The notes under the pieces were generated by a model, which was not told where the DNA came from, made no database searches, and saw only the letters and a list, made by a program, of their open reading frames with translations. Position numbers and translations under genes: made by a program. 5,517 nucleotides of DNA from JAIRVZ01 sp031553755. GTDB taxonomy: Bacteria; Bacteroidota; Bacteroidia; Bacteroidales; Azobacteroidaceae. Each line of letters starts with the position of its first letter. The first letter of the stretch is position 1. The stretch lies in NCBI GenBank assembly GCA_031553755.1, contig JAVBKZ010000063.1, positions 1-5,517 of the forward strand, given 5' to 3'. Below are positions 1 through 5,517 of the stretch, piece by piece.

Positions 1-2
1 TA

Positions 3-140
3 AGACAAATTAAAATAAAGAAACATGGACGAAGAGAAAAATCTCTATTCAAATATAGGTTGGGGGTTATTGCTAATATGTTGCTAAATCCTCTAAACAA
101 AAGAAAGATAGACGTTTTTAAATTTTTGTCATGTACTTAG
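3..140 (+). CDS. IS4-type transposase, C-terminal end (partial, cut by window edge)
   Basis: An open frame enters from the left edge and ends at a TAG at 138-140, giving 45 visible residues. The tail contains KKHGRREKSLFKY, then IANMLLNPLN, and ends in FKFLSCT. From memory, this resembles the C-terminus of a group of IS4-type DDE transposases common in Bacteroidota, which often end in a basic HGR-K-S-FKYGL block and a final FLSCT. The catalytic DDE residues would lie upstream and are not visible, so it cannot be told whether the element is intact or a remnant. The terminal inverted repeat should lie somewhere in 141-222, but without the other end it cannot be placed. The frame is short and the assignment rests on recalled family resemblance; the alternative is a chance open frame. 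Confidence 0.6.
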   Translation, partial: RQIKIKKHGRREKSLFKYRLGVIANMLLNPLNKRKIDVFKFLSCT

Positions 141-162
141 AGATTTTATATCAAATTTTATT

Positions 163-197
163 TTTGGAACATTCTCTCTTCTTTTTTTGTAACTTTG
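163..197 (+). promoter_or_regulatory. Bacteroidota-type promoter for the ABC-F/peptidase/folB set
   Basis: TAACTTTG at 190-197 matches the Bacteroidota primary sigma factor -7 consensus TAnnTTTG exactly. A TTTG at 163-166 can serve as the -33 element, with a 23-nt spacer, at the long end of what is reported for this phylum. Transcription would start a few bases after 197, leaving a leader of roughly 15-20 nt that is A/T-rich and has no Shine-Dalgarno sequence, as is usual in this group. The site lies only 23-57 nt beyond the transposase stop, so part of it may belong to the insertion sequence end. The -7 match is good; the -33 assignment is weaker. Confidence 0.55.
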
Positions 198-222
198 CTT
201 CGTTTTTAAATAAAAATAAGAA

Positions 223-2148
223 ATGTTTTCAGTTGAAAATTTAAGTGTCATTTTCGGAGGTTTTACGTTATTAGATAATCTTAACTTTGTTGTAGATAAA
301 AAAGACCGGATTGCTTTAGTTGGAAAAAACGGAGCTGGAAAAAGTACTTTACTGAAAATATTCGCGGGATTGAATGAACCTTCCAAAGGAAGAATAACCA
401 TGCCGAAGGATGTTTGCATCGGTTATTTACCTCAACAAATGCTATTAACCGATGGAAGAACTGTCATGGATGAAGTTTCTTTATCTTTCGAACATATAAA
501 AGAAATTGAACGAAATATTGAAAATCTGAATCTCGAACTTACCGAACGAACCGATTATGAATCGGATACTTATCACAAAATCATTGATAAAGTAACCTAT
601 CTGACCGAACGTCTATTGATGGAAAACGCATCGAGTTTTCAGGCCGAAGCTGAACGAACTCTTATCGGATTGGGTTTCAACAGAACGGATTTTACCCGTC
701 TGACAAGCGAATTTAGCGGTGGATGGCGGATGCGTATAGAACTTGCCAAGTTGTTACTAAAGAAACCTGATATATTATTGCTTGATGAACCCACCAACCA
801 CTTGGATATCGAATCGATACAATGGCTCGAAAATTTTCTGTCTACACGGGCGAATGCTGTTATCTTGGTTTCTCACGACCGAGCTTTTATCGACAATGTA
901 ACTCAAAGAACCATAGAAATTTCACTCGGAAAAATATACGATTATCGTGTTAGTTATTCCAAATATGTGGAACTGAGGAAAGAACGGCGCGAACAACAAT
1001 TACGCGCTTTTGAAAATCAACAAAAACAAATTGAAGATACGGAGGCTTTTATCGAACGTTTCAGGTATAAAGCGACTAAATCCGTACAAGTTCAAAGCCG
1101 TATTAAACAATTGGAAAAAATAGACCGGATTGAAGTTGACGAGGAAGATAATTCCGCTTTACGATTGAAATTTCCTCCCGCTCCACGTTCGGGTTCATAT
1201 CCCGTTATTGTTGAAGAGGTTTCAAAACAATATGGCGATTATATTGTTTTTAAAAACGCGAATTTGACTATCAACCGTGGAGAAAAAATCGCTTTTGTCG
1301 GGAAAAATGGTGAAGGAAAATCAACCTTGGTAAAATGTATCATGGAACAAATTCCATACGATGGCAAACTACAACTCGGACACAATGTAAAAATCGGATA
1401 TTTCGCGCAAAACCAGGCAGATTTGATGGATGAAAAGTTGACCGTTTTTGATACTATTGATTATGTTGCGACTGGTGATGTCCGTACTAAAATCAGAGAC
1501 ATTCTTGGTGCTTTTATGTTCGGAGGGGAAGCTTCCGATAAAAAAGTCGCGGTACTTTCAGGTGGAGAACGAAGTCGTTTGGCAATGATTAAATTGCTAC
1601 TCGAGCCGGTTAATTTATTGATTCTCGATGAGCCGACCAATCACTTGGACATGCGTTCGAAAGATGTATTGAAAGACGCGTTGAAAGAATTTGACGGCAC
1701 GGTTATTTTGGTTTCACACGACCGGGAGTTTTTGTCCGGATTAGTAGATAAGGTTTATGAATTTGGAAATAAACAAGTAAAAGAACATTTGGGTGGTATT
1801 TATGAATTCCTTGAAAGAAAAAAAATAGAATCATTATCCGAATTAGAAAAAAAGAACCCGGAATCAGTTAATGTGAGTTCAAAACCAGATATTGTTTCTG
1901 AAAGTAAATTATCTTACGAAGAACGAAAAGAACAACAAAAAATGATTCGTCGTCTTGAAAAAAATATCGCTGAATGTGAAAAAGAAATAGAGAATCTGGA
2001 AAATGAAATTAAAGCTATAGAAATCAGTTTAGCAACTCCCGAAGGTGCTTCTGATGTAGATCTATTGATGAAATATTCTTCTTTGAAAGAAACTCTTGAC
2101 GATGTAATGGAAAAGTGGACGGAATATCAAATTGAATTGGAAAATTAA
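223..2148 (+). CDS. ABC-F family ATPase (ribosome-associated, Uup/YheS-like)
   Basis: A 641-residue protein with two ABC ATPase domains and no membrane segments, the ABC-F layout. These soluble proteins act on the ribosome (translation factors, or antibiotic protection in some subgroups) and are not transporters. Domain 1: Walker A GKNGAGKST at 34-42, signature FSGGW at 164-168, Walker B ILLLDEPTNHLD at 184-195, switch His in SHDR at 217-220. Domain 2: Walker A GKNGEGKST at 360-368, signature LSGGE at 445-449, LDEPTNHLD at 468-476, SHDR at 498-501. The charged linker at about 250-325, rich in K/R/E/Q with RFRYKATKS and SRIKQLEK, is the helical arm that reaches toward the P-site tRNA in the family. 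Residues about 590-641 form a K/E-rich coiled coil like the Uup C-terminal domain. All catalytic motifs are intact. The start is fixed by an in-frame TAA at 217-219 just upstream. It is the first gene of the + strand set, 12 nt before the peptidase. The exact subgroup cannot be settled by eye; nothing specifically indicates drug resistance. Confidence 0.95.
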   Translation: MFSVENLSVIFGGFTLLDNLNFVVDKKDRIALVGKNGAGKSTLLKIFAGLNEPSKGRITMPKDVCIGYLPQQMLLTDGRTVMDEVSLSFEHIKEIERNIENLNLELTERTDYESDTYHKIIDKVTYLTERLLMENASSFQAEAERTLIGLGFNRTDFTRLTSEFSGGWRMRIELAKLLLKKPDILLLDEPTNHLDIESIQWLENFLSTRANAVILVSHDRAFIDNVTQRTIEISLGKIYDYRVSYSKYVELRKERREQQLRAFENQQKQIEDTEAFIERFRYKATKSVQVQSRIKQLEKIDRIEVDEEDNSALRLKFPPAPRSGSYPVIVEEVSKQYGDYIVFKNANLTINRGEKIAFVGKNGEGKSTLVKCIMEQIPYDGKLQLGHNVKIGYFAQNQADLMDEKLTVFDTIDYVATGDVRTKIRDILGAFMFGGEASDKKVAVLSGGERSRLAMIKLLLEPVNLLILDEPTNHLDMRSKDVLKDALKEFDGTVILVSHDREFLSGLVDKVYEFGNKQVKEHLGGIYEFLERKKIESLSELEKKNPESVNVSSKPDIVSESKLSYEERKEQQKMIRRLEKNIAECEKEIENLENEIKAIEISLATPEGASDVDLLMKYSSLKETLDDVMEKWTEYQIELEN

Positions 2149-2160
2149 TTTTTTTATCTT

Positions 2161-4194
2161 ATGAAATATTTATTTTATTATTTAATCGCATTTGTTATGC
2201 TTACAACAGCTTGTAAACAAACTAAAAATGAAATGACAGAAGGTATCGACATTGCCAATATGGATACTACGATTATCCCAGGCAACGATTTTTATCGTTA
2301 TGCTTGTGGTGGATGGATGAAAAATCATCCGTTGACAGCCGAATATGCCCATTTCGGAACGTTTGATCAATTGAATGAAACGGCACAAGAGCAAGTAAGA
2401 AGTCTTATTGATGAACTTGGTAAAAAAGAAAACAGCCAGGGAAGTATCGCGCAAAAAATCGGAGACTTGTACGCGACGGCAACTGATAGTGCTAGATTGC
2501 AGGAAGAAGGATCCGCTCCTTTAAAAGATTACTTAAAAACGATTGAAGCTATCAATGAAAAATCGGAATTAAACGAAAAATTAGCGACCCTTTTCAGGGA
2601 TGGATTTAGTCCGTTTTTTAGCTTAGGAATAGGACCTGATGATAAAAACAGTATTTTGAACATATTACACATGTTCCAAGGCGGATATAGCATGGGGGAC
2701 CGTGATTATTATTTGGAAAAAGACAAACATTCGGAAACAATCAGGACTAAATATGTTGAATTAATTCAAAAGTTGTTTATTCTTTCAGGATATGATGAAA
2801 AACAAGCGTTAGAAGCATCTAACGCGATTATGAAAATAGAAACACGATTGGCGACAATTGCTTATCCGAGAGAAAAATTGCGTAATCCCGAAATTAATTA
2901 TCATAAAATTACAATCGAAGAAATGCAAAAAACAACGCCTGCCATCGATTGGAAAAAGTTGTTCGAATTAATCGGATTGAAAGATGTAAAAGATTTGAAT
3001 TTATGTCAGCCTGAACCTTTCGCCGAAGTAAATAAAATATTGAATGAAACTTCTATCACCGACATCAAATATTATTTAACTTGGGAAGTCATCAATTCGT
3101 CCACGTCTCTTTTAAGCGACGATTTTGTAAACGCTTCTTTCGATTTTTATGGAAAAACACTTTCCGGAGCAACAGAATTACGCCCTCGTTGGAAACGCGC
3201 GGTAGGTATGGTTAATGATGCCTTAGGAGAAGGAGTTGGTCAAATTTATGTGGAAAAATATTTTCCTCCAGCGGCAAAAGAAAGAATGTTGACTCTTGTA
3301 AAAAATCTTCAGTCAGCGTTAAGCGAAAGAATCAATGGTTTGTCGTGGATGGGAGACTCTACAAAACTTAAAGCTCAGGAAAAATTGGCCGCATTCAACG
3401 TAAAAATCGGTTATCCAGACAAATGGAGAGATTATTCCAATTTGAAAATCGACAAAAAAGATTCTTATTTTACAAACGCGATGCATTCTTCCAATTTCGA
3501 ATTCGACTACGCAATCAACAAGTATAACAAACCTGTTGATAAAAGCGAATGGCACATGAATCCTCAAATGGTTAACGCGTATTATAATCCGTCTTCCAAC
3601 GAAATATGTTTTCCTGCCGGAATATTACAACCTCCATTCTTCAATATGGAAGCAGACGATGCCGTAAATTATGGCGCGATTGGCGTTGTAATTGGTCACG
3701 AAATGACACACGGATTCGATGATCAAGGGCGTTTATTCGACAAAGAAGGAAATATGAATGATTGGTGGACTGCTGAAGACGCGAAAAAATTCGAAGAAAG
3801 AGCGGATGTATTGGTTAAATTCTTTGATAATATCGTTGTTATTGACTCAATCCATGCCAACGGACGTTTCACTTTAGGAGAAAATATTGCCGATCAAGGA
3901 GGGTTACAAGTTTCATGGCAAGCCTATCAAAACACATTGAAAGGAAAGCCGGAACCTGCTCCGATTGAAGGATTTACAGCCGCTCAACGTTTCTTTATCG
4001 GATATGCGACTGTTTGGGCTTCAAATGTCCGGGACGAAGAAATTCGCCGTTTAACAAAAATGGACCCTCATTCACTTGCAGAATGGCGAGTTAACGCGGC
4101 TCTACCTCAAATCGATGCTTGGTATGACGCGTTTAATATTACAGAGACGAACAAATTGTTTGTTCCTAAAGCCGAAAGAGTTTCTATTTGGTAG
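2161..4194 (+). CDS. M13 family zinc metallopeptidase, lipoprotein (neprilysin/PepO-like)
   Basis: A 677-residue M13 (neprilysin/endothelin-converting enzyme/PepO) endopeptidase, a normal length for bacterial members, which cleave oligopeptides. The N-terminus MKYLFYYLIAFVMLTTAC is a lipoprotein signal with the lipidated Cys at 18; the following KQTKNEM lacks the acidic run typical of surface-exported Bacteroidota lipoproteins, so a periplasm-facing anchor is inferred. The N-terminal M13 domain begins near GNDFYRYACGGWM. Catalytic motifs are complete: substrate-binding NAYY at 472-475, zinc motif HEMTH at 513-517, third zinc ligand E574 in ENIAD (D578), and H637 with R643 in DPHSLAEWRVN, at the same 6-residue spacing as the neprilysin His/Arg pair. 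The protein ends in RVSIW, the usual family C-terminus. It starts 12 nt after the ABC-F stop and ends 3 nt before folB, with no room for a separate promoter or terminator, so it is probably translated from the shared mRNA. The leader is T-rich with no Shine-Dalgarno sequence. Confidence 0.95.
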   Translation: MKYLFYYLIAFVMLTTACKQTKNEMTEGIDIANMDTTIIPGNDFYRYACGGWMKNHPLTAEYAHFGTFDQLNETAQEQVRSLIDELGKKENSQGSIAQKIGDLYATATDSARLQEEGSAPLKDYLKTIEAINEKSELNEKLATLFRDGFSPFFSLGIGPDDKNSILNILHMFQGGYSMGDRDYYLEKDKHSETIRTKYVELIQKLFILSGYDEKQALEASNAIMKIETRLATIAYPREKLRNPEINYHKITIEEMQKTTPAIDWKKLFELIGLKDVKDLNLCQPEPFAEVNKILNETSITDIKYYLTWEVINSSTSLLSDDFVNASFDFYGKTLSGATELRPRWKRAVGMVNDALGEGVGQIYVEKYFPPAAKERMLTLVKNLQSALSERINGLSWMGDSTKLKAQEKLAAFNVKIGYPDKWRDYSNLKIDKKDSYFTNAMHSSNFEFDYAINKYNKPVDKSEWHMNPQMVNAYYNPSSNEICFPAGILQPPFFNMEADDAVNYGAIGVVIGHEMTHGFDDQGRLFDKEGNMNDWWTAEDAKKFEERADVLVKFFDNIVVIDSIHANGRFTLGENIADQGGLQVSWQAYQNTLKGKPEPAPIEGFTAAQRFFIGYATVWASNVRDEEIRRLTKMDPHSLAEWRVNAALPQIDAWYDAFNITETNKLFVPKAERVSIW

Positions 4195-4197
4195 TTT

Positions 4198-4554
4198 ATG
4201 CAACAAGGAATTATTCAATTAAATAAAATGAAGTTCTATGCGTTTCATGGCGTAATGGAACAAGAAAAAAATGTCGGCAACGTTTTTGTTGCCGACATTA
4301 AAATTTATTTAGACCTATCGAAAGCTGCTGAATCGGATGATTTAAGCGATACTGTCAGTTATGCCGAAATCTTTGATATTATCAAAACCGAAATGAATAT
4401 TCCGTCTAATTTGCTTGAACATGTAGCCGGAAGAATTTTACGAAGAATAAAAACTCAATTTCCAAAAATTGAAAAAGTTGAATTTTCTTTGGCTAAAGAA
4501 AATCCACCTTTCGGAGGCGATTTAGAATCTGCTTCAGTGACTATTATTGGATAA
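4198..4554 (+). CDS. folB: Dihydroneopterin aldolase (FolB)
   Basis: A 118-residue cytosolic enzyme of tetrahydrofolate synthesis, converting 7,8-dihydroneopterin to 6-hydroxymethyl-7,8-dihydropterin and glycolaldehyde. Length is typical of the family, which forms ring-shaped oligomers. Active-site residues known from the Staphylococcus aureus enzyme can be matched: FHG at 16-18 followed by E23 (S. aureus E22), Y55 in TVSYAE (Y54), the pterin-binding LLEH with E74, and K100 in AKENPP (K100). It therefore looks fully functional. The ATG comes 3 nt after the peptidase TAG (TAG-TTT-ATG), so translation is probably coupled to the upstream gene. Its last 11 bp overlap the end of the converging ogt gene. 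Codons 25-34 contain a perfect 12-bp inverted repeat, described separately. No other folate gene is in the window. Confidence 0.96.
   Translation: MQQGIIQLNKMKFYAFHGVMEQEKNVGNVFVADIKIYLDLSKAAESDDLSDTVSYAEIFDIIKTEMNIPSNLLEHVAGRILRRIKTQFPKIEKVEFSLAKENPPFGGDLESASVTIIG
4265..4299 (-). terminator. Intrinsic-terminator-like hairpin on the - strand, inside folB
   Basis: Read on the - strand, AATGTCGGCAAC (4299-4288) pairs perfectly with GTTGCCGACATT (4281-4270) around a 6-nt loop AAAAAC. The T-run begins with the last two stem bases and continues through 4265, seven T in all, followed by CTTG. This is the form of a Rho-independent terminator. It lies about 245 nt beyond the ogt stop and would end transcripts that run from ogt into folB antisense. 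On the + strand the same hairpin is followed by AAAATTTATTT and is not a good terminator, so folB transcription need not be blocked. The role is inferred; the inverted repeat is directly visible. Confidence 0.55.
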
Positions 4555-5026
4555 TTTTTTCAAGAGATTTATTTTCTAAAGACAATAATATTTTCTTTAT
4601 ATCCAATCCTCCTGCATATCCGGTTAATTTTCCATTTGTTCCGATGACTCTGTGGCAGGGGATAAATATGGAAATAGGATTAAGTCCATTGGCTCTTCCC
4701 ACAGCTCTACAGGTTTTAGGTTTCCCTATTTGCTCCGCTATTTGACCGTATGTTTTTGTTTGTCCGTAGGGTATTGTCAATAAAGCATTCCAAACTTCTT
4801 TTTCAAATAGTGTACCTTCGGTAGCAAGCGGAAGATCGAAATCTTTTCGTTTTCCGGCAAAATATTCGTCTAATTGTTCCGCGGCTTTTTTTAATAAAGG
4901 AGTTTCTTCCAATTCAAATGATTTTGGAACAACAGATTTTCCAAAGAAAACATTTGTAATAAATCCTTCATTTTCCGCAATACCGATTTTTCCTATTTTA
5001 GTTTTGTAATAAAAAGCTTTTTTCAT
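4544..5026 (-). CDS. ogt: Methylated-DNA--protein-cysteine S-methyltransferase (Ogt)
   Basis: A 160-residue O6-alkylguanine-DNA alkyltransferase, which repairs O6-methylguanine (and O4-methylthymine) by moving the alkyl group irreversibly onto its own cysteine. The active site is PCHRV with nucleophile C124. The DNA-binding helix-turn-helix region covers TYGQIAEQIG (92-101) and RAVGRANG with the base-flipping Arg at 107. The C-terminal GYAGGLDIKK at 136-145 is the family's closing motif. The N-terminal domain (1-65) is the poorly conserved ribonuclease-H-like fold of Ogt; there is no Ada zinc or AraC domain, so this is a stand-alone repair enzyme. The gene follows the DUF2185 gene by 2 nt, implying one transcript. 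A GGAG at 5035-5038 lies 8 nt before the ATG, a Shine-Dalgarno match that is unusual for this phylum. It converges on folB with an 11-bp overlap. Confidence 0.95.
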   Translation of the reverse strand: MKKAFYYKTKIGKIGIAENEGFITNVFFGKSVVPKSFELEETPLLKKAAEQLDEYFAGKRKDFDLPLATEGTLFEKEVWNALLTIPYGQTKTYGQIAEQIGKPKTCRAVGRANGLNPISIFIPCHRVIGTNGKLTGYAGGLDIKKILLSLENKSLEKIIQ

Positions 5027-5028
5027 GT

Positions 5029-5340
5029 CTAAATCTCCGAATAAAATTGTAAATTTTCATCCCATTCATATTCCGAACTAACAGGAGAATCGAATATTTC
5101 TTTCAATTTAGGATTGATACTTAATACTTCCTCCAAATAAATCGAAATACAATTTTCTTGTTCGTCCAAATATTCCTCATCTTCTGTTCCGTGCATAAAT
5201 CGCCAACCACTATCTATTTTTGTTTCAGGATATTCCCGATAACAATAACCGACAAATTGATTGTCTAAAGCCAATTTAGAAACAAAAGCATAAGGCTTTA
5301 TGTTTTCCGGCTTTATATTTTGGGCTTCTTCCGATTCCAT
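5029..5340 (-). CDS. DUF2185/Imm33-like protein
   Basis: A small acidic soluble protein of 103 residues from the chosen start, with no signal peptide or membrane segment. It resembles the DUF2185 family (also named Imm33): an AFVSK strand, VGYCYRE at 30-36, SGWRF at 44-48, GTEDEEYLD at 51-59, then SIYLEEVLSINPKL and FDSPVSSEYE near the C-terminus. Imm33 members are predicted immunity proteins of polymorphic toxin systems, but many are orphan genes of unknown role; no toxin gene is visible here. The start is uncertain. An earlier in-frame ATG at 5389-5391 would add 17 residues, but it sits 6 nt after the transposase stop and the extra residues (MQKQYTNINKYSV...) look unlike the family, whose members as I recall them begin about 15 residues before the first strand. 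I therefore prefer the ATG at 5338-5340. It is probably co-transcribed with ogt. The family call comes from recalled motifs. Confidence 0.8.
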   Translation of the reverse strand: MESEEAQNIKPENIKPYAFVSKLALDNQFVGYCYREYPETKIDSGWRFMHGTEDEEYLDEQENCISIYLEEVLSINPKLKEIFDSPVSSEYEWDENLQFYSEI

Positions 5341-5397
5341 AATTATATAATTGACAGAATATTTATTGATATTAGTATACTGCTTTTGCATTAACTT

Positions 5398-5517
5398 TTA
5401 ACAATAATCAAACAAATTGTATTGTAGTTCTTTGACATTTTGATTGACTTGAAAATTGGTAAGCAGTTCCCTGATTGGCGTTTTATCAAAAGCCGATATA
5501 CTCAAAATCTGCATTAT
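5398..5517 (-). CDS. IS4-family transposase (DUF4372 type), C-terminal end (partial, cut by window edge)
   Basis: An open frame enters from the right edge on the - strand and ends at TAA (5398-5400), giving 39 visible residues. It contains MQILSISAFDKTPIRELLT and ends VKELQYNLFDYC. From memory, the QILSIS-x-FDKTP block followed by an NVKE-Q-x-LF tail is the usual C-terminus of IS4-family DDE transposases with an N-terminal DUF4372 domain, frequent in Bacteroidota. It differs from the transposase tail at the left edge, so two separate elements flank the gene block. The catalytic core is outside the window and the element's integrity is unknown. Its terminal inverted repeat should lie just beyond the stop, in about 5341-5397, directly before or overlapping the start of the DUF2185 gene. 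Confidence 0.72.
   Translation of the reverse strand: MMQILSISAFDKTPIRELLTNFQVNQNVKELQYNLFDYC

Noticed and set aside
33..46. Short inverted repeat AGAGA-AAAA-TCTCT
   Set aside because: A 5-bp A/T-rich stem inside the transposase tail is expected by chance and has no T-run after it.
129..419. Open frame of 96 codons on the - strand over the promoter and the start of the ABC-F gene
   Set aside because: It lies opposite the conserved Walker A region of the ABC-F protein and its translation resembles no family; it is a shadow frame.
223..2148. ABC-F protein as an antibiotic-resistance (ARE) factor
   Set aside because: The linker, the C-terminal coiled coil and the housekeeping neighbours fit the general Uup/YheS-like groups; nothing visible singles out a resistance subgroup.
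2182..2454. Open frame of 90 codons on the - strand within the M13 peptidase gene
   Set aside because: It is fully antisense to conserved M13 sequence and has no recognisable motif or start context.
3319..3567. Open frame of 82 codons on the - strand within the M13 peptidase gene
   Set aside because: It is antisense to the catalytic-domain coding sequence and has no family resemblance.
4551..4561. T-run just after the folB stop as a + strand terminator
   Set aside because: No stable stem precedes it, so it does not have the form of an intrinsic terminator; the + strand stop signal is not visible.
5364..5403. Outward sigma70-like promoter (TTGTTA, 19 nt, TATACT) at the right IS end facing DUF2185
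   Set aside because: Spacing is long, the match is partial, and Bacteroidota promoters follow a different consensus; A/T-rich sequence gives such matches easily.

Overview
The window looks like a compact, low-GC Bacteroidota (probably Bacteroidales) chromosome segment. The evidence is a -7 element of the Bacteroidota type (TAACTTTG) before the first gene, A/T-rich leaders mostly lacking a Shine-Dalgarno sequence, an M13 lipoprotein peptidase of the kind common in this phylum, and IS4-type transposase tails of Bacteroidota character at both edges. The phylum call is inference from these features and protein style; no genus can be named.

Layout. Positions 1-140 are the C-terminal end of a transposase on the + strand, cut by the window edge. 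A promoter then precedes a tight + strand set of three genes: an ABC-F ATPase (223-2148), an M13 zinc metallopeptidase lipoprotein (2161-4194) and dihydroneopterin aldolase folB (4198-4554). The gaps are 12 and 3 nt, so co-transcription is likely. Converging on it from the right is a - strand pair: a DUF2185/Imm33-like protein (5029-5340, or to 5391) followed 2 nt later by ogt, the O6-alkylguanine-DNA alkyltransferase (4544-5026). folB and ogt overlap tail to tail by 11 bp. The right edge (5398-5517) is the C-terminal end of a second, different transposase on the - strand, whose stop lies 57 nt upstream of the preferred DUF2185 start.

Function. The + strand genes are housekeeping functions without an obvious shared pathway: ribosome-associated ABC-F ATPase, envelope proteolysis, and folate biosynthesis. 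The - strand pair combines alkylation repair with a small protein from a family predicted to include toxin immunity proteins. Both transposase fragments point into the block, so read-through from either element would run into these genes.

Most notable. Inside folB there is a perfect 12-bp inverted repeat with a 6-nt loop (4270-4299). Read on the - strand it is directly followed by a T-run, so it has the form of an intrinsic terminator for transcripts coming from the converging ogt side. It is written in C-ending codons that stand out from the surrounding A/T-ending usage. I see no CRISPR array, tRNA or rRNA, and no convincing new multi-gene system.
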